Notes: generated by a model from the letters alone, not told the origin. Positions 23,930 to 31,237 are shown, numbered from the stretch's first letter. The stretch is DNA of 41,250 nt from Oscillospiraceae bacterium (GCA_017427645.1 JAFRSI010000141.1:70395-111644), one strand, 5' to 3'. Made by a program: numbers and translations.

Positions 23930-24686
23930 TCGGCTCCTCCATTCCTGTCTCATATCTCCGAATAAACCGTGCCTCTCTCAAGGCTGGTTTGTAGCCCTGT
24001 CGCATCTGGTTCTGAAGTGCCTCGTAAAGCCGCTTCCGCAGCTTCCGGAACATCACATCCCGGACCTTTCGGATATTGCGGTCACTTTGATTTCTCAGAC
24101 AGGCCACCTGCTGCGGTGATAGATGCTTCACCCCCAGAAAGTAGAGAAGCTCCTTGTGCTCGTCCTTCATCTCTGCCACAGCCTTTCGGATATAGTTCTT
24201 TTCCGTCAGGTCGTGCATGTCATAGGGGCAGTCCGCCAGCCAATCCAGAAAGTAACCCGCCGAGAGCTGACGTTCCATGGGCGTCCCCATCCACTCCGGG
24301 AAAACCAGAGCGTCATAATTGTCCCTGAGACCATAATCCACCGGCACATCGCCGCGCAGGAGCTCGTGACTGCGCTCCCGGCGTTCCCGGTTTTTGTCCA
24401 GACGGTTCCAGATGTTGATGACATTTTCAAACTCACGATGTGTCCGAGCGGATGTCTCCACGCGTTCTAATGCCTCCGCCTTCACCTCGCGCTGCAGCCT
24501 TCGCCTTGCCCGCTCCGGCTCTGTCTGAGGTTCCTGCTCCGGCATCGGCACTGGCTTGCTGAGAATACGCCGCTCCCACGCCAAGGCATCCGCGTAGGAA
24601 GTCTCGTCAAATAGCGCATCATCGCCGTCTTCGAAGGGAATACCGGTGTTTTCCATGATTCGGTTTTCACGATCGTACAGGTTCAA
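23913..24686 (-). CDS. Sigma-70 region 4-like helix-turn-helix protein
   Basis: A protein of 257 residues. The N-terminal half is charged and low in complexity. The C-terminal part has a helix-turn-helix resembling sigma region 4 (KHLSPQQVACLRNQSDRNIRKV, then RKLRKRL). No region 2 is evident, so it may be a regulator and not a full sigma factor. I choose the TTG at 24686 because AGAGG lies eight bases upstream; the next ATG (24656) has no ribosome site. A promoter at 24806-24834 drives it, divergent from the mobilization operon. Confidence 0.65.
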   Translation of the reverse strand: MNLYDRENRIMENTGIPFEDGDDALFDETSYADALAWERRILSKPVPMPEQEPQTEPERARRRLQREVKAEALERVETSARTHREFENVINIWNRLDKNRERRERSHELLRGDVPVDYGLRDNYDALVFPEWMGTPMERQLSAGYFLDWLADCPYDMHDLTEKNYIRKAVAEMKDEHKELLYFLGVKHLSPQQVACLRNQSDRNIRKVRDVMFRKLRKRLYEALQNQMRQGYKPALREARFIRRYETGMEEPNAQAV

Positions 24687-24805
24687 ATATCTTACCTCTG
24701 AAATTATTTTTCAAAACAGTTCCGAAATGGGCCGCATAATTCTCCTATAAGTAGGGGGAACAAACGGTCCGTCAGCTCCGCGAAATAGAACATATGTTTT
24801 ATACC

Positions 24806-24834
24806 ACTATACCACAACGAAGATTCAATTACAA
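24806..24834 (-). promoter_or_regulatory. Promoter of the sigma-like/DUF6076 operon
   Basis: Minus strand TTGTAA (24829-24834), 17-base spacer, TATAGT (24806-24811). The transcript would have a leader of about 110 bases. Confidence 0.55.
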
Positions 24835-24908
24835 GGGGTTTTGCGTGGCTGAAGCATTTTGTTTTTTCGGATGTTGATGCTGCCGTGTGTTCTCCCGGAT
24901 CATACGAA

Positions 24909-24951
24909 GACGAGCAGGCTGCCGGTTCTCCGGTGGCCTGCTCGTCTTTTT
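24909..24951 (+). terminator. Leader terminator upstream of the mobilization operon
   Basis: GACGAGCAGGC and its perfect complement (11-base arms) with an inner G/C-rich loop, followed by five T. It ends 19 bases before the first gene of the plus-strand operon. It could be an attenuator, or could simply stop incoming transcripts. Confidence 0.75.
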
Positions 24952-24970
24952 GAAGAAGGGAGGGATTCAC

Positions 24971-25201
24971 ATGACCTGGAGTATTACACCACAGCAGGTG
25001 GAGCTTGTGCAGCGTCTGGCGCGAAGCGACTGCTGCAACTGCGTGGATGGGAACTGCCTGCTGTTGGATGACGGGGAAGAGCAGACCTGCGTGCAGCTGA
25101 TCTGTATCCACGGCATCTACTGCCGCTATTTTCGGGAAGCGGTACTGCCTGCGGATGAAGAGCTGTATGCGGCCATCGTCCGACAGAACGAAGAGAAGTA
25201 A
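24971..25201 (+). CDS. Small cysteine-rich VLP-domain-type protein
   Basis: A protein of 76 residues resembling the 'cysteine-rich VLP' proteins found beside mobilization genes in Firmicute elements. Six cysteines fall in the pattern CCNC, C, C, C, C (DCCNCVDGNCLLLDD, TCVQLICIHGIYCRYF), suggesting a metal site. GGGAGGG precedes the ATG at 24971. It is the first gene after the leader terminator. Function unknown. Confidence 0.75.
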   Translation: MTWSITPQQVELVQRLARSDCCNCVDGNCLLLDDGEEQTCVQLICIHGIYCRYFREAVLPADEELYAAIVRQNEEK

Positions 25202-25212
25202 GAAACCGGAAA

Positions 25213-25235
25213 TTGGTCCTAAAATGTAGGACCAA
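25213..25235. promoter_or_regulatory. Inverted repeat upstream of the ParM-like gene
   Basis: TTGGTCCTA and its complement TAGGACCAA (nine-base arms) around a five-base loop, 27 bases before the ParM-like start. It may be an operator for the ParR-like protein or a hairpin in the leader. Confidence 0.5.
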
Positions 25236-25261
25236 CTACAAAACAGAAGGAGGAAAACAAG

Positions 25262-26185
25262 ATGAAAGAACTAAATGGGATCAAGATCATCGGCGTTGAC
25301 CATGGATACGGGAACACCAAGACGGCCAACCACTGCTTCAAAACCGGGATCCTCAGCTATGACGCTGAGCCGCTGTTCACGCGGGAAATGCTGGTCTACG
25401 GCGGACGCCATTATCTCATTGGCGAGGGACACAAGGAGTTTGTAGGTGAGAAAACGAAGGACGATGAGTTCTATCTTCTGACGCTGGCCGCCATCGCCAT
25501 GGAGCTGCGCGATGCCGGACTCACGGAGGCGGATGTGTTCATCGCGGCAGGGCTGCCGCTCACCTGGACAGCGGGACAGAAGGAGAAGTTCAAGGCCTAT
25601 CTCACGCGGAACGCGGAGGTCGATTTCACTTTTCGGAAGGCAGCCTATCATATCCGCATCGTCGGAGCAGCGGTATATCCCCAGGGCTATGCAGCCATTG
25701 CGGAATTCGCCGCAGCGCTGGAGGGCGTGAACATGGTAGCGGATATTGGGAACGGCACGATGAACGTGCTGTATATCAATGACGGCGTGCCGCTGTCCTC
25801 GAAGATGTATACGGAGAAGTTTGGGACGTACCAGTGCACCCTGGCGGTGCGCGAGGCATTTCTCCGACAGACGCAGCGGGAGATCAGCGACGACATCATC
25901 GAGAAGGTACTCATCACCGGAACGGCGAACATCGCCTCAGCCGATCTCCGCATTATCCGTGCTGTGGCCACAGAGTATGTGCGGGATATCTTCCGCCGTC
26001 TCCGGGAGCACGGCTACGATGAGAATACCATGACGCTGTATATTGCGGGCGGAGGTGGTTGCCTGGTCAGAAACTTTTGCAGATTCAATACCGACCGCGT
26101 GGTATTTGTCGACGACATCAGCGCTGCCGCGAAGGGCTATGAGTATCTGGCGGAGCTCCAGATGAAAGCGGGACTGATCGGATGA
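25262..26185 (+). CDS. ParM/StbA-like actin-family ATPase
   Basis: A protein of 307 residues with actin-fold nucleotide motifs: phosphate 1 IIGVDHGYGNTK (Asp13), phosphate 2 VADIGNGTMNV (about 160-170) and the adenosine loop TLYIAGGGGCLVRN. In plasmids such proteins polymerise to push DNA copies apart. In an integrated element it would stabilise the excised circle. GGAGG precedes the ATG. It overlaps the next small gene by four bases (ATGA), which supports a ParM-ParR pair. Confidence 0.85.
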   Translation: MKELNGIKIIGVDHGYGNTKTANHCFKTGILSYDAEPLFTREMLVYGGRHYLIGEGHKEFVGEKTKDDEFYLLTLAAIAMELRDAGLTEADVFIAAGLPLTWTAGQKEKFKAYLTRNAEVDFTFRKAAYHIRIVGAAVYPQGYAAIAEFAAALEGVNMVADIGNGTMNVLYINDGVPLSSKMYTEKFGTYQCTLAVREAFLRQTQREISDDIIEKVLITGTANIASADLRIIRAVATEYVRDIFRRLREHGYDENTMTLYIAGGGGCLVRNFCRFNTDRVVFVDDISAAAKGYEYLAELQMKAGLIG

Positions 26186-26508
26186 GCGAGTATCGGATCA
26201 ATGTGCGGTTCAGTTTGGAGGACGAGACCCAGCGCAGGACCGCGCTGTTTCTTAATAACCTGGACCGGGAAAAGTACGGGTCCCGTAACGCCTTTGCTGT
26301 GAATGCGATCTGCGCGTATGTGGGTGAACTTCTGAACGGCAACCCCAACGCGCGGCTGCTGGAGGACATTCGCCGGCTTCTGTTGGAAGTGGCTCCGGTC
26401 GCGACAAAAGCGGAGCCGTCCCAACCCAAGACGTTGGCTGTCGAGCTATCAGAGGAACAGAAGCAGAATCAGGCAAATGTGGCGCTGGATTTCCTCAAAG
26501 GATTCTGA
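26182..26508 (+). CDS. ParR-like ribbon-helix-helix partner of ParM
   Basis: A protein of 108 residues. The N-terminus (YRINVRFSLEDETQRRTALFL) looks like a ribbon-helix-helix strand-helix unit. The C-terminus (EEQKQNQANVALDFLKGF) could be the tail that contacts the ATPase. The four-base overlap with the ParM-like gene and the size match plasmid parMR operons. The adaptor role is inferred from position and fold. Confidence 0.65.
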   Translation: MSEYRINVRFSLEDETQRRTALFLNNLDREKYGSRNAFAVNAICAYVGELLNGNPNARLLEDIRRLLLEVAPVATKAEPSQPKTLAVELSEEQKQNQANVALDFLKGF

Positions 26509-26660
26509 ACGTGCCAAAGGCGACCTATTCTGTGCCATGCGTCATGGACATCCAAGGATTCCGGCACAAAAACGAGCCATGTAGATATGAAAAAGGCGGA
26601 GCACGAACAAGGCGAACACGACTGCCTATCGGCAGCCATGTCTCATACCGTAGCAAGCAG

Positions 26661-26738
26661 GGACTTTGTGTGCCAAAGTCCGATCAGAATCCACCCATGA
26701 CTGGGTGGATTCCCTCTTTGGGGGACGCTGTCCCCCAA
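26661..26738. other. Candidate oriT: three consecutive hairpins
   Basis: Hairpin 1: GGACTTTG/CAAAGTCC (26661-26681). Hairpin 2: GAATCCACCCA/TGGGTGGATTC, four-base loop (26687-26712). Hairpin 3: TTGGGGGAC/GTCCCCCAA, three-base loop (26718-26738). They fill the gap directly upstream of the MobC-like and relaxase genes, the usual place for a transfer origin. No T runs make them terminators. The nick site is not identified. Confidence 0.65.
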
Positions 26739-26762
26739 TCCCCCGAGAAAGGAAGGATGAAT

Positions 26763-27038
26763 ATGGGAAAAGATATCAGAATCGCCGTCCGTTTGACGGC
26801 AACAGAAAAAGAACGGATCCAAGCCAAGGCCCGCAAGTGTGGGCTGAGCACAACGGAATATGTGAAGCAGAGAGCGTTGGGGTATGAGCCGCGAGGTGTT
26901 CCTCCCAACGTTCTCTTTGTTCTCCTGGAAAAGCTGGGCGAGCTGGCCGATAAGACCAACTCACCGGAGTTGGACGAGGAGATCCGGGTCCTGCTGCAGC
27001 AGATCGCCGCTGCGCTTCTGCTGCCGGAGAAGGGGTGA
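26763..27038 (+). CDS. MobC-like relaxosome accessory protein
   Basis: A protein of 91 residues with a ribbon-helix-helix N-terminus (DIRIAVRLTATEKERIQAKARKCGLSTTEYVKQRAL) typical of MobC-type accessory proteins that bind oriT and help the relaxase nick. The ATG at 26763 is preferred; an ATG two codons earlier sits too close to the AAGG ribosome site. It lies between the oriT-like hairpins and the relaxase. Confidence 0.8.
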   Translation: MGKDIRIAVRLTATEKERIQAKARKCGLSTTEYVKQRALGYEPRGVPPNVLFVLLEKLGELADKTNSPELDEEIRVLLQQIAAALLLPEKG

Positions 27039-27043
27039 TCCCC

Positions 27044-28405
27044 ATGGCCGCCACGGGCTTCTGGCCCATCTACAAAAACTTGAGAGCCACCCTGGCGTAT
27101 GCGGACAATCCCGACAAAACCACACCGAAGGAATATGTGGACGACGATCTGTACGCCGCTCTGCGCTATGCGGGGAACGACTACAAAACAGACAAACAGC
27201 TATATGTCGGCGGGATTAACTGTTCCCGGCAGAACGCCTTTGCGGAGATGGTGGCCGTACAGCGTCGCTTTGGCCTGCGGGGTAAGGTGGTGGGCTATCA
27301 CGGTATTCAGAGCTTTCGGGAGGGCGAGGTCACGCCGGAGGAGGCCTTCGCCATCGGCAGGGAAACGGCCCGCAGGATGTGGGGCGACCGATACCAGGTG
27401 CTCGTCACCTTGCATTTGAACACGGAGAATCTCCACTGTCATTTCGTGGTGAATCCCGTGTCGTTCAAGGACGGCGCCAAGTTCCAGAACAAGATCGGCG
27501 ATCATAAAGAACTCCGCCGCGTATCGGATGAGATCTGCAGAGAGCACCGGCTGTCCGTTTTGGAGAACAGCAACTTCTACGGCAATAAGAAGGCGTACTG
27601 GATCAACAAGGTCGGGAAGAAAACACATCGGGATCTGCTGCGGGAGGACGTGGAGTACTGTCTGTCCTATGCCGGCAACATGGATCAGTTTGTCAGCCAG
27701 CTGCGAGGGCTGGGTTACGAATACGACTACAGGCGCGGATCTGTCCGTGCTCCCGGCTGGGAGCGGGCTGTCCGATTGCGGAATCTCGGCTATACCACCG
27801 AGGGCCTCCGGGAGAGGTTCAAAGACAACCTATGTTCCCCCGGCCACTACTATCAGTGGAACACTCATCTGCCATATCGACCGAAGCGGTTCCCGCTGCT
27901 GGAACTGGAACGGAAGCTGCAATTCTCCGTGGAGCACTCTCACGATGCCGCCACGGTGCTGGTGGACCTGTTATTTCTCATGCTATTGCTGCTGTTGCAA
28001 TTGCAGAAAGAAGAGAACACGAAGGTCAGGCCGCTGTCTCCAACTCTTCGGCAGGAGATAGCCAAGTTTGACGAGTTGCAGCGGGAATATAAGTTCCTAA
28101 CAGACAACGGCATTCACACAACAGTGGATCTGACAGACACCATGGCAGATTTATCACGGCAAATCAAGGAGAAAGAAACGCAGCGGCAGAAGTGCCGCAA
28201 CCAGTTGAGAAGAAATACAGATCCCGCACGGGAGGCCGTATTAAAAGACGAGGCAAAGGCCATCTCAAAGGAGCTGACACCTCTGCGGGAGCAGCTGCGC
28301 ACGGCACAGCGGATTGCACAGCGGTACCCCAAATTACAACAGTTACTAAAAACCGAGCGGGCCATGGAAATGACGGCCCACGCCAGAGAAAGAGAGAGGA
28401 GTTAA
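27044..28405 (+). CDS. Relaxase/mobilization nuclease (MOBP-like)
   Basis: A protein of about 453 residues. The N-terminal relaxase domain carries the histidine motif in HLNTENLHCHFVVNPVSF and a conserved early tyrosine region (WPIYKNLRATLAYADNP). The C-terminal ~150 residues are coiled-coil-like and rich in Lys, Glu and Gln. The enzyme would nick oriT, stay bound through a tyrosine and lead the strand to a recipient. The ATG at 27044 follows AGGGG; an alternative GTG at 27035 overlaps the MobC-like stop. No coupling protein is encoded, so transfer needs a helper element. Confidence 0.88.
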   Translation: MAATGFWPIYKNLRATLAYADNPDKTTPKEYVDDDLYAALRYAGNDYKTDKQLYVGGINCSRQNAFAEMVAVQRRFGLRGKVVGYHGIQSFREGEVTPEEAFAIGRETARRMWGDRYQVLVTLHLNTENLHCHFVVNPVSFKDGAKFQNKIGDHKELRRVSDEICREHRLSVLENSNFYGNKKAYWINKVGKKTHRDLLREDVEYCLSYAGNMDQFVSQLRGLGYEYDYRRGSVRAPGWERAVRLRNLGYTTEGLRERFKDNLCSPGHYYQWNTHLPYRPKRFPLLELERKLQFSVEHSHDAATVLVDLLFLMLLLLLQLQKEENTKVRPLSPTLRQEIAKFDELQREYKFLTDNGIHTTVDLTDTMADLSRQIKEKETQRQKCRNQLRRNTDPAREAVLKDEAKAISKELTPLREQLRTAQRIAQRYPKLQQLLKTERAMEMTAHARERERS

Positions 28406-28408
28406 ACC

Positions 28409-29272
28409 ATGAAACAAACCAATATTGCCATTACCAGCCTGCACCCCTTTGCGGGCAACCCCTACCGGGTCCGGGACGATGCGGAGATGGATGCGCTGGT
28501 AGAGAGTATCCGGGAATACGGCGTCTACACGCCGCTGATCGTCCGGCCCATGGAGGGAAAACAGAACGAATATGAGGTGATCAGCGGACACCGCCGCTTG
28601 CACGCAGCCAAAAAGGCAGGGCTTTTTGAAGTCCCTGCCTTGATTTATCCCCTGGACCGCAGCGCAGCTGCCATTGCGGTGGTGGACAGCAATCTGCACC
28701 GGGAGCACATCCTGCCATCTGAAAAAGCTTTTGCCTACAAGATGAAAATGGATGTACTGAAAAAGCAAGGCAGGCGGACGGATCTGACTTCGTCGCAAAT
28801 TGCGACGAAGTTCAATGCCGCCGCACAGATCGGAGCTGATACGGGAGAGAGCCGGGATCAGGTCTACCGCTATATCCGGCTGACCAACCTTATCCCACCA
28901 CTGCTCAGATTGGTGGATGAGGGGCGCATCGCCTTCTCCGTAGCGGTGGAGCTGTCGTATCTGTATCAGTCCACGCAGGAGCATTTGGCGGAGATCTATA
29001 ATCGGGACGAGACAACGCCGTCCTATTCCCAGGCGGTGCGGATGCACAGGGAGAATGGTCTCAGCATCGAGGGCATCTCCGATGAGCGGGTGGAGGCCAT
29101 CATGGCAGAGCAGAAGCCCAATCAGCGGGAGCAGATCCGTCTCCGCAGGGACGACTTCAGCAAGTTCTTCCCAGCCAGATATTCTGACCGGCAGATCCGC
29201 AATGACATTATGGCCGGGCTGGACCTCTTGAAGCGGCAGCGTGAGCGCAGCCGCGACCGAGACACCCGATGA
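28409..29272 (+). CDS. ParB/Spo0J-family partition-like protein
   Basis: A protein of 287 residues. The N-terminal ParB domain has PFAGNPYRVRDDAEMDALVE and the nucleotide-binding box VISGHRRLHAAKKAG. A helix-turn-helix follows (SRDQVYRYIRLTNLIPPLL) with a C-terminal region for dimerisation. AGGAG precedes the ATG, four bases after the relaxase stop. No ParA is present, so it may act as a regulator or nuclease-like ParB. A perfect palindrome lies inside the gene at 28787-28811. Confidence 0.88.
   Translation: MKQTNIAITSLHPFAGNPYRVRDDAEMDALVESIREYGVYTPLIVRPMEGKQNEYEVISGHRRLHAAKKAGLFEVPALIYPLDRSAAAIAVVDSNLHREHILPSEKAFAYKMKMDVLKKQGRRTDLTSSQIATKFNAAAQIGADTGESRDQVYRYIRLTNLIPPLLRLVDEGRIAFSVAVELSYLYQSTQEHLAEIYNRDETTPSYSQAVRMHRENGLSIEGISDERVEAIMAEQKPNQREQIRLRRDDFSKFFPARYSDRQIRNDIMAGLDLLKRQRERSRDRDTR
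28787..28811. repeat. Perfect 25-base palindrome inside the ParB-like gene
   Basis: ACTTCGTCGCAA, a single central A, then the exact complement. It encodes TSSQIATKF between the ParB nucleotide domain and the helix-turn-helix. It does not match the parS consensus. Confidence 0.85.
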
Positions 29273-29286
29273 GAGGAGGGATACAG

Positions 29287-29481
29287 ATGGAAAAACGTTA
29301 CCGCTCCCTGGCGGAGCTTCCCATGGTCCTCACGGTAGAGGACTTGATGCCTATTCTGAGCATCGGGCGCAACACCGCCTACGAGCTGATCCGCTCCGGC
29401 CAGATTCGCAGTGTCCGTGCTGGACGGAAGATCCGGGTGCCCAAGGAGGCCATTGCGGAGTACCTGTCCCGGCAGTCATAA
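29287..29481 (+). CDS. Excisionase-like helix-turn-helix protein
   Basis: A protein of 64 residues with a MerR/excisionase-type winged helix-turn-helix: VLTVEDLMPILSIGRNTAYELI, RSGQIRSVRAGRKIRVPKEAIAEYL. Such proteins bend attachment-site DNA and turn the integrase toward excision. GGAGGG precedes the ATG at 29287. It lies 88 bases upstream of the integrase; the gap holds a palindrome and a long hairpin. Confidence 0.85.
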   Translation: MEKRYRSLAELPMVLTVEDLMPILSIGRNTAYELIRSGQIRSVRAGRKIRVPKEAIAEYLSRQS

Positions 29482-29493
29482 CACAGAAATCAC

Positions 29494-29554
29494 ACATTTG
29501 CAAATGTACCGCACAGCGGGCTATCATGGAAGTGCATGATTCCCGCTGTGCGGT
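29494..29554. promoter_or_regulatory. Palindrome and long hairpin between xis and int
   Basis: ACATTTGCAAATGT is a perfect 14-base palindrome (29494-29507). Directly next to it, 13-base arms (29508-29520 and 29542-29554) pair, and an inner ATCATG/CATGAT stem extends the hairpin. The outer arm ends seven bases before the integrase ribosome site, so it can affect integrase translation. Confidence 0.7.
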
Positions 29555-29569
29555 GGAAAGGAGGATAAG

Positions 29570-30838
29570 ATGCCGCGCGGCAAAACAACAAACAAGAACG
29601 CTCCGGGCGCCGGGACGATCCGCAAAAAGACCGTAAAGCATAACGGCAAGGAATACACCTACTGGGAAGCTCGCTACACTACTGGCTATGATCCCGGCAA
29701 CGGAAAACAAATACAGAAGTCCATCTCTGGAAAGACACAGAAGGAAGTCGCCCAGCAATTGCGAGAGGCAACAAGTCAATTGGATATCGGCACCTATATT
29801 GCGCCGAACAAACAAACAGTAAAAGAATGGCTGGAGATTTGGATGGCCGAATACCTGTTTGGTGTCAAGCCCCGCACGGCATCTATCTACACCAACGATA
29901 TCGTTCATTATATTATCCCCGCGCTTGGTGCCATTCGTTTGGAGGCACTCAACGCCCATACGATCCAGGGATTTTACAATCACCTCGCCAAAGAAGGGCG
30001 CTCCGTTCCGAAGCGTGACAAAGATGGAAATACAGTCAGGCACAACGGGGCGATTGTCTATGAATCCGCTCCGCTCTCTCCCAAGACAATCAAGAATATT
30101 CACGGTGTGCTGCACCGGGCTTTAAAGCAAGCCGTTCTGAATGGCTATCTTCGCTTCAATCCAGCAGATGCCTGTATTCTGCCACGAATCGAAAAGTCAA
30201 AGCTGATGCCCCTTGACGAATTCCAGATCTCAGCTTTTCTCAAAGAGATCAAAGGCAACCGCTTTGAAGCCCTCTTCCTTGTCGCCCTGTTTACCGGCAT
30301 GCGTCAGGGCGAATTGTTGGGTTTGACCTGGGATTGCATCAACTTTACCAGCGGAACGATCCTGGTTGATAAACAACTGCAGCTTCATCAGGAAAAAGGC
30401 GTTGATGCCTATAAGCTGGTTTCCACCAAGAACGGCAGATCCCGAACCATCACCGCCGCCCCTTTCGTCATGGCACAGTTGAGGGCGCGTTGGAAGCAGC
30501 AGGCTCAGCAGAAGTTGTACGCCGGCTCTGCGTGGGAGCAAAACAATCTGGTGTTTACAGATGAGGCCGGTCATCATTTGACGAAGCCCACCGTTTACCG
30601 GGAATATAAGCGGATCGTGACGTCCATCGGCCGCCCCGACGCCCGTTTCCACGATCTGCGCCACAGCTACGCGGTGGCGGCGATCCGGGCAGGAGATGAC
30701 ATCAAGACCGTTCAGGGCAACCTCGGACACGCAACAGCAGCTTTCACGCTGGACGTATACGGTCACGTCACCGATCAAATGAAGCGGGACAGCGCCGCCA
30801 GAATGGAGGCTTTTATTTCCTCAGTTTCCGCTTTATAA
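29570..30838 (+). CDS. int: Tyrosine site-specific integrase
   Basis: A protein of 422 residues of the phage-integrase family. The N-terminal AP2-like arm-binding domain (about 25-70) is followed by a SAM-like core-binding domain (80-200). Catalytic residues are visible: Arg245 (FTGMRQGELLGL), probably Lys287, His361 and Arg364 (HDLRHSYAV), His387 (LGHATAAF) and Tyr397 (LDVYGHV). GGAGG precedes the ATG. Its stop overlaps the first right-arm repeat, and the attachment core lies 63 bases further. It catalyses integration at tRNA-Cys. Confidence 0.95.
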   Translation: MPRGKTTNKNAPGAGTIRKKTVKHNGKEYTYWEARYTTGYDPGNGKQIQKSISGKTQKEVAQQLREATSQLDIGTYIAPNKQTVKEWLEIWMAEYLFGVKPRTASIYTNDIVHYIIPALGAIRLEALNAHTIQGFYNHLAKEGRSVPKRDKDGNTVRHNGAIVYESAPLSPKTIKNIHGVLHRALKQAVLNGYLRFNPADACILPRIEKSKLMPLDEFQISAFLKEIKGNRFEALFLVALFTGMRQGELLGLTWDCINFTSGTILVDKQLQLHQEKGVDAYKLVSTKNGRSRTITAAPFVMAQLRARWKQQAQQKLYAGSAWEQNNLVFTDEAGHHLTKPTVYREYKRIVTSIGRPDARFHDLRHSYAVAAIRAGDDIKTVQGNLGHATAAFTLDVYGHVTDQMKRDSAARMEAFISSVSAL

Positions 30839-30858
30839 GGGAAAACTAACGGGAAAAC
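30836..30858 (+). repeat. Candidate integrase arm-type sites, right end
   Basis: TAAGGGAAAAC (30836-30846) and TAACGGGAAAAC (30847-30858) resemble the left repeats at 2748-2770. They lie between the integrase stop and the core. Confidence 0.45.
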
Positions 30859-30877
30859 TCCCGAAAACAGGGCATAA

Positions 30878-30910
30878 AAAACCCTGTAGTCATTGCGACT
30901 ACAGGGTTTT
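30878..30910 (-). terminator. tRNA-Cys terminator supplied by the element
   Basis: A ten-base stem (CCCTGTAGTC/GACTACAGGG, five-base loop) flanked by AAAA and TTTT. It ends tRNA-Cys on the minus strand and int on the plus strand. Compared with the left copy it has paired C-G to T-A changes that preserve the stem. Confidence 0.85.
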
Positions 30911-30936
30911 GTCTGGAGGTGACACCCGGATTTGAA
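30902..30936. repeat. Right attachment site, 35-bp core in tRNA-Cys
   Basis: Identical to 2598-2632. It covers one terminator arm and the 3' end of tRNA-Cys through the T-arm, so the intact tRNA is retained on the integrase side. Confidence 0.85.
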
Positions 30937-30988
30937 CCGGGGAATGAGGGTTTTGCAGACCCTTGCCTTACCACTTGGCTATGTCACC
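30914..30988 (-). tRNA. tRNA-Cys (GCA)
   Basis: 75 bases including encoded CCA. The anticodon loop reads CTGCAAA, and the discriminator is U, as expected for tRNA-Cys. The acceptor stem GGTGACA pairs with TGTCACC. It is the integration target of the element. Confidence 0.95.
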
Positions 30989-31021
30989 GTACTATGTTGT
31001 TCGAGTCAAGAGCCGAGGGAT

Positions 31022-31050
31022 ATTATAATATAGCTCACGTCCTTTGTCAA
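31022..31050 (-). promoter_or_regulatory. Consensus promoter of tRNA-Cys
   Basis: Minus strand TTGACA (31045-31050), 17-base spacer, TATAAT (31022-31027): a perfect sigma-A promoter 33 bases before the tRNA. Confidence 0.85.
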
Positions 31051-31120
31051 GGGGAGAATTTGGCGATTGTGCGTATCGGCGATCCGTTTCTCTCTCCGCG
31101 CCGTGCAGCGGTGCAAAAGA

Positions 31121-31141
31121 GCCGGAGGCGGCGCCTCCGGC
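31121..31141 (-). terminator. Terminator of the lipoprotein gene
   Basis: GCCGGAGGC and GCCTCCGGC arms, followed on the minus strand by TCTTTTGC. It lies about 100 bases past the lipoprotein stop. Confidence 0.65.
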
Positions 31142-31237
31142 CTTTCTGCAGCGGACAGGCGTCCGCCGGCACGCCGATGCGCAGGGCGAGCAGACAGGTA
31201 CTCCCATAGCGCCTCTGATCCATCCGGCAGTCCCTCC

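Larger units (their letters stand above)
2598..30936. mobile_element. Integrative mobilizable element in tRNA-Cys (about 28.3 kb)
   Basis: The interval is bounded by 35-bp direct repeats. At the right end are an excisionase-like gene and a tyrosine integrase abutting tRNA-Cys. Inside are a MobC-like protein, a relaxase, an oriT-like hairpin cluster, ParM/ParR-like and ParB-like genes. No type IV secretion genes are seen, so it is probably mobilized in trans and is not self-conjugative. The backbone spans about 23.0-30.8 kb. The cargo, 3.0-22.7 kb, carries two foldase/thioredoxin/ABC exporter modules, two LytTR regulators, an M16 peptidase and a cysteine desulfidase-like gene. The left boundary could belong to a composite or tandem insertion, because the sequence left of it also looks element-derived. 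Confidence 0.8.

Noticed and set aside
23913..24686. Full sigma-70 factor
   Set aside because: Only a region 4-like helix-turn-helix is visible; region 2 is not, so it is listed as sigma-like.
28787..28811. parS centromere site
   Set aside because: The palindrome does not resemble the conserved parS sequence; kept as an unexplained palindrome.
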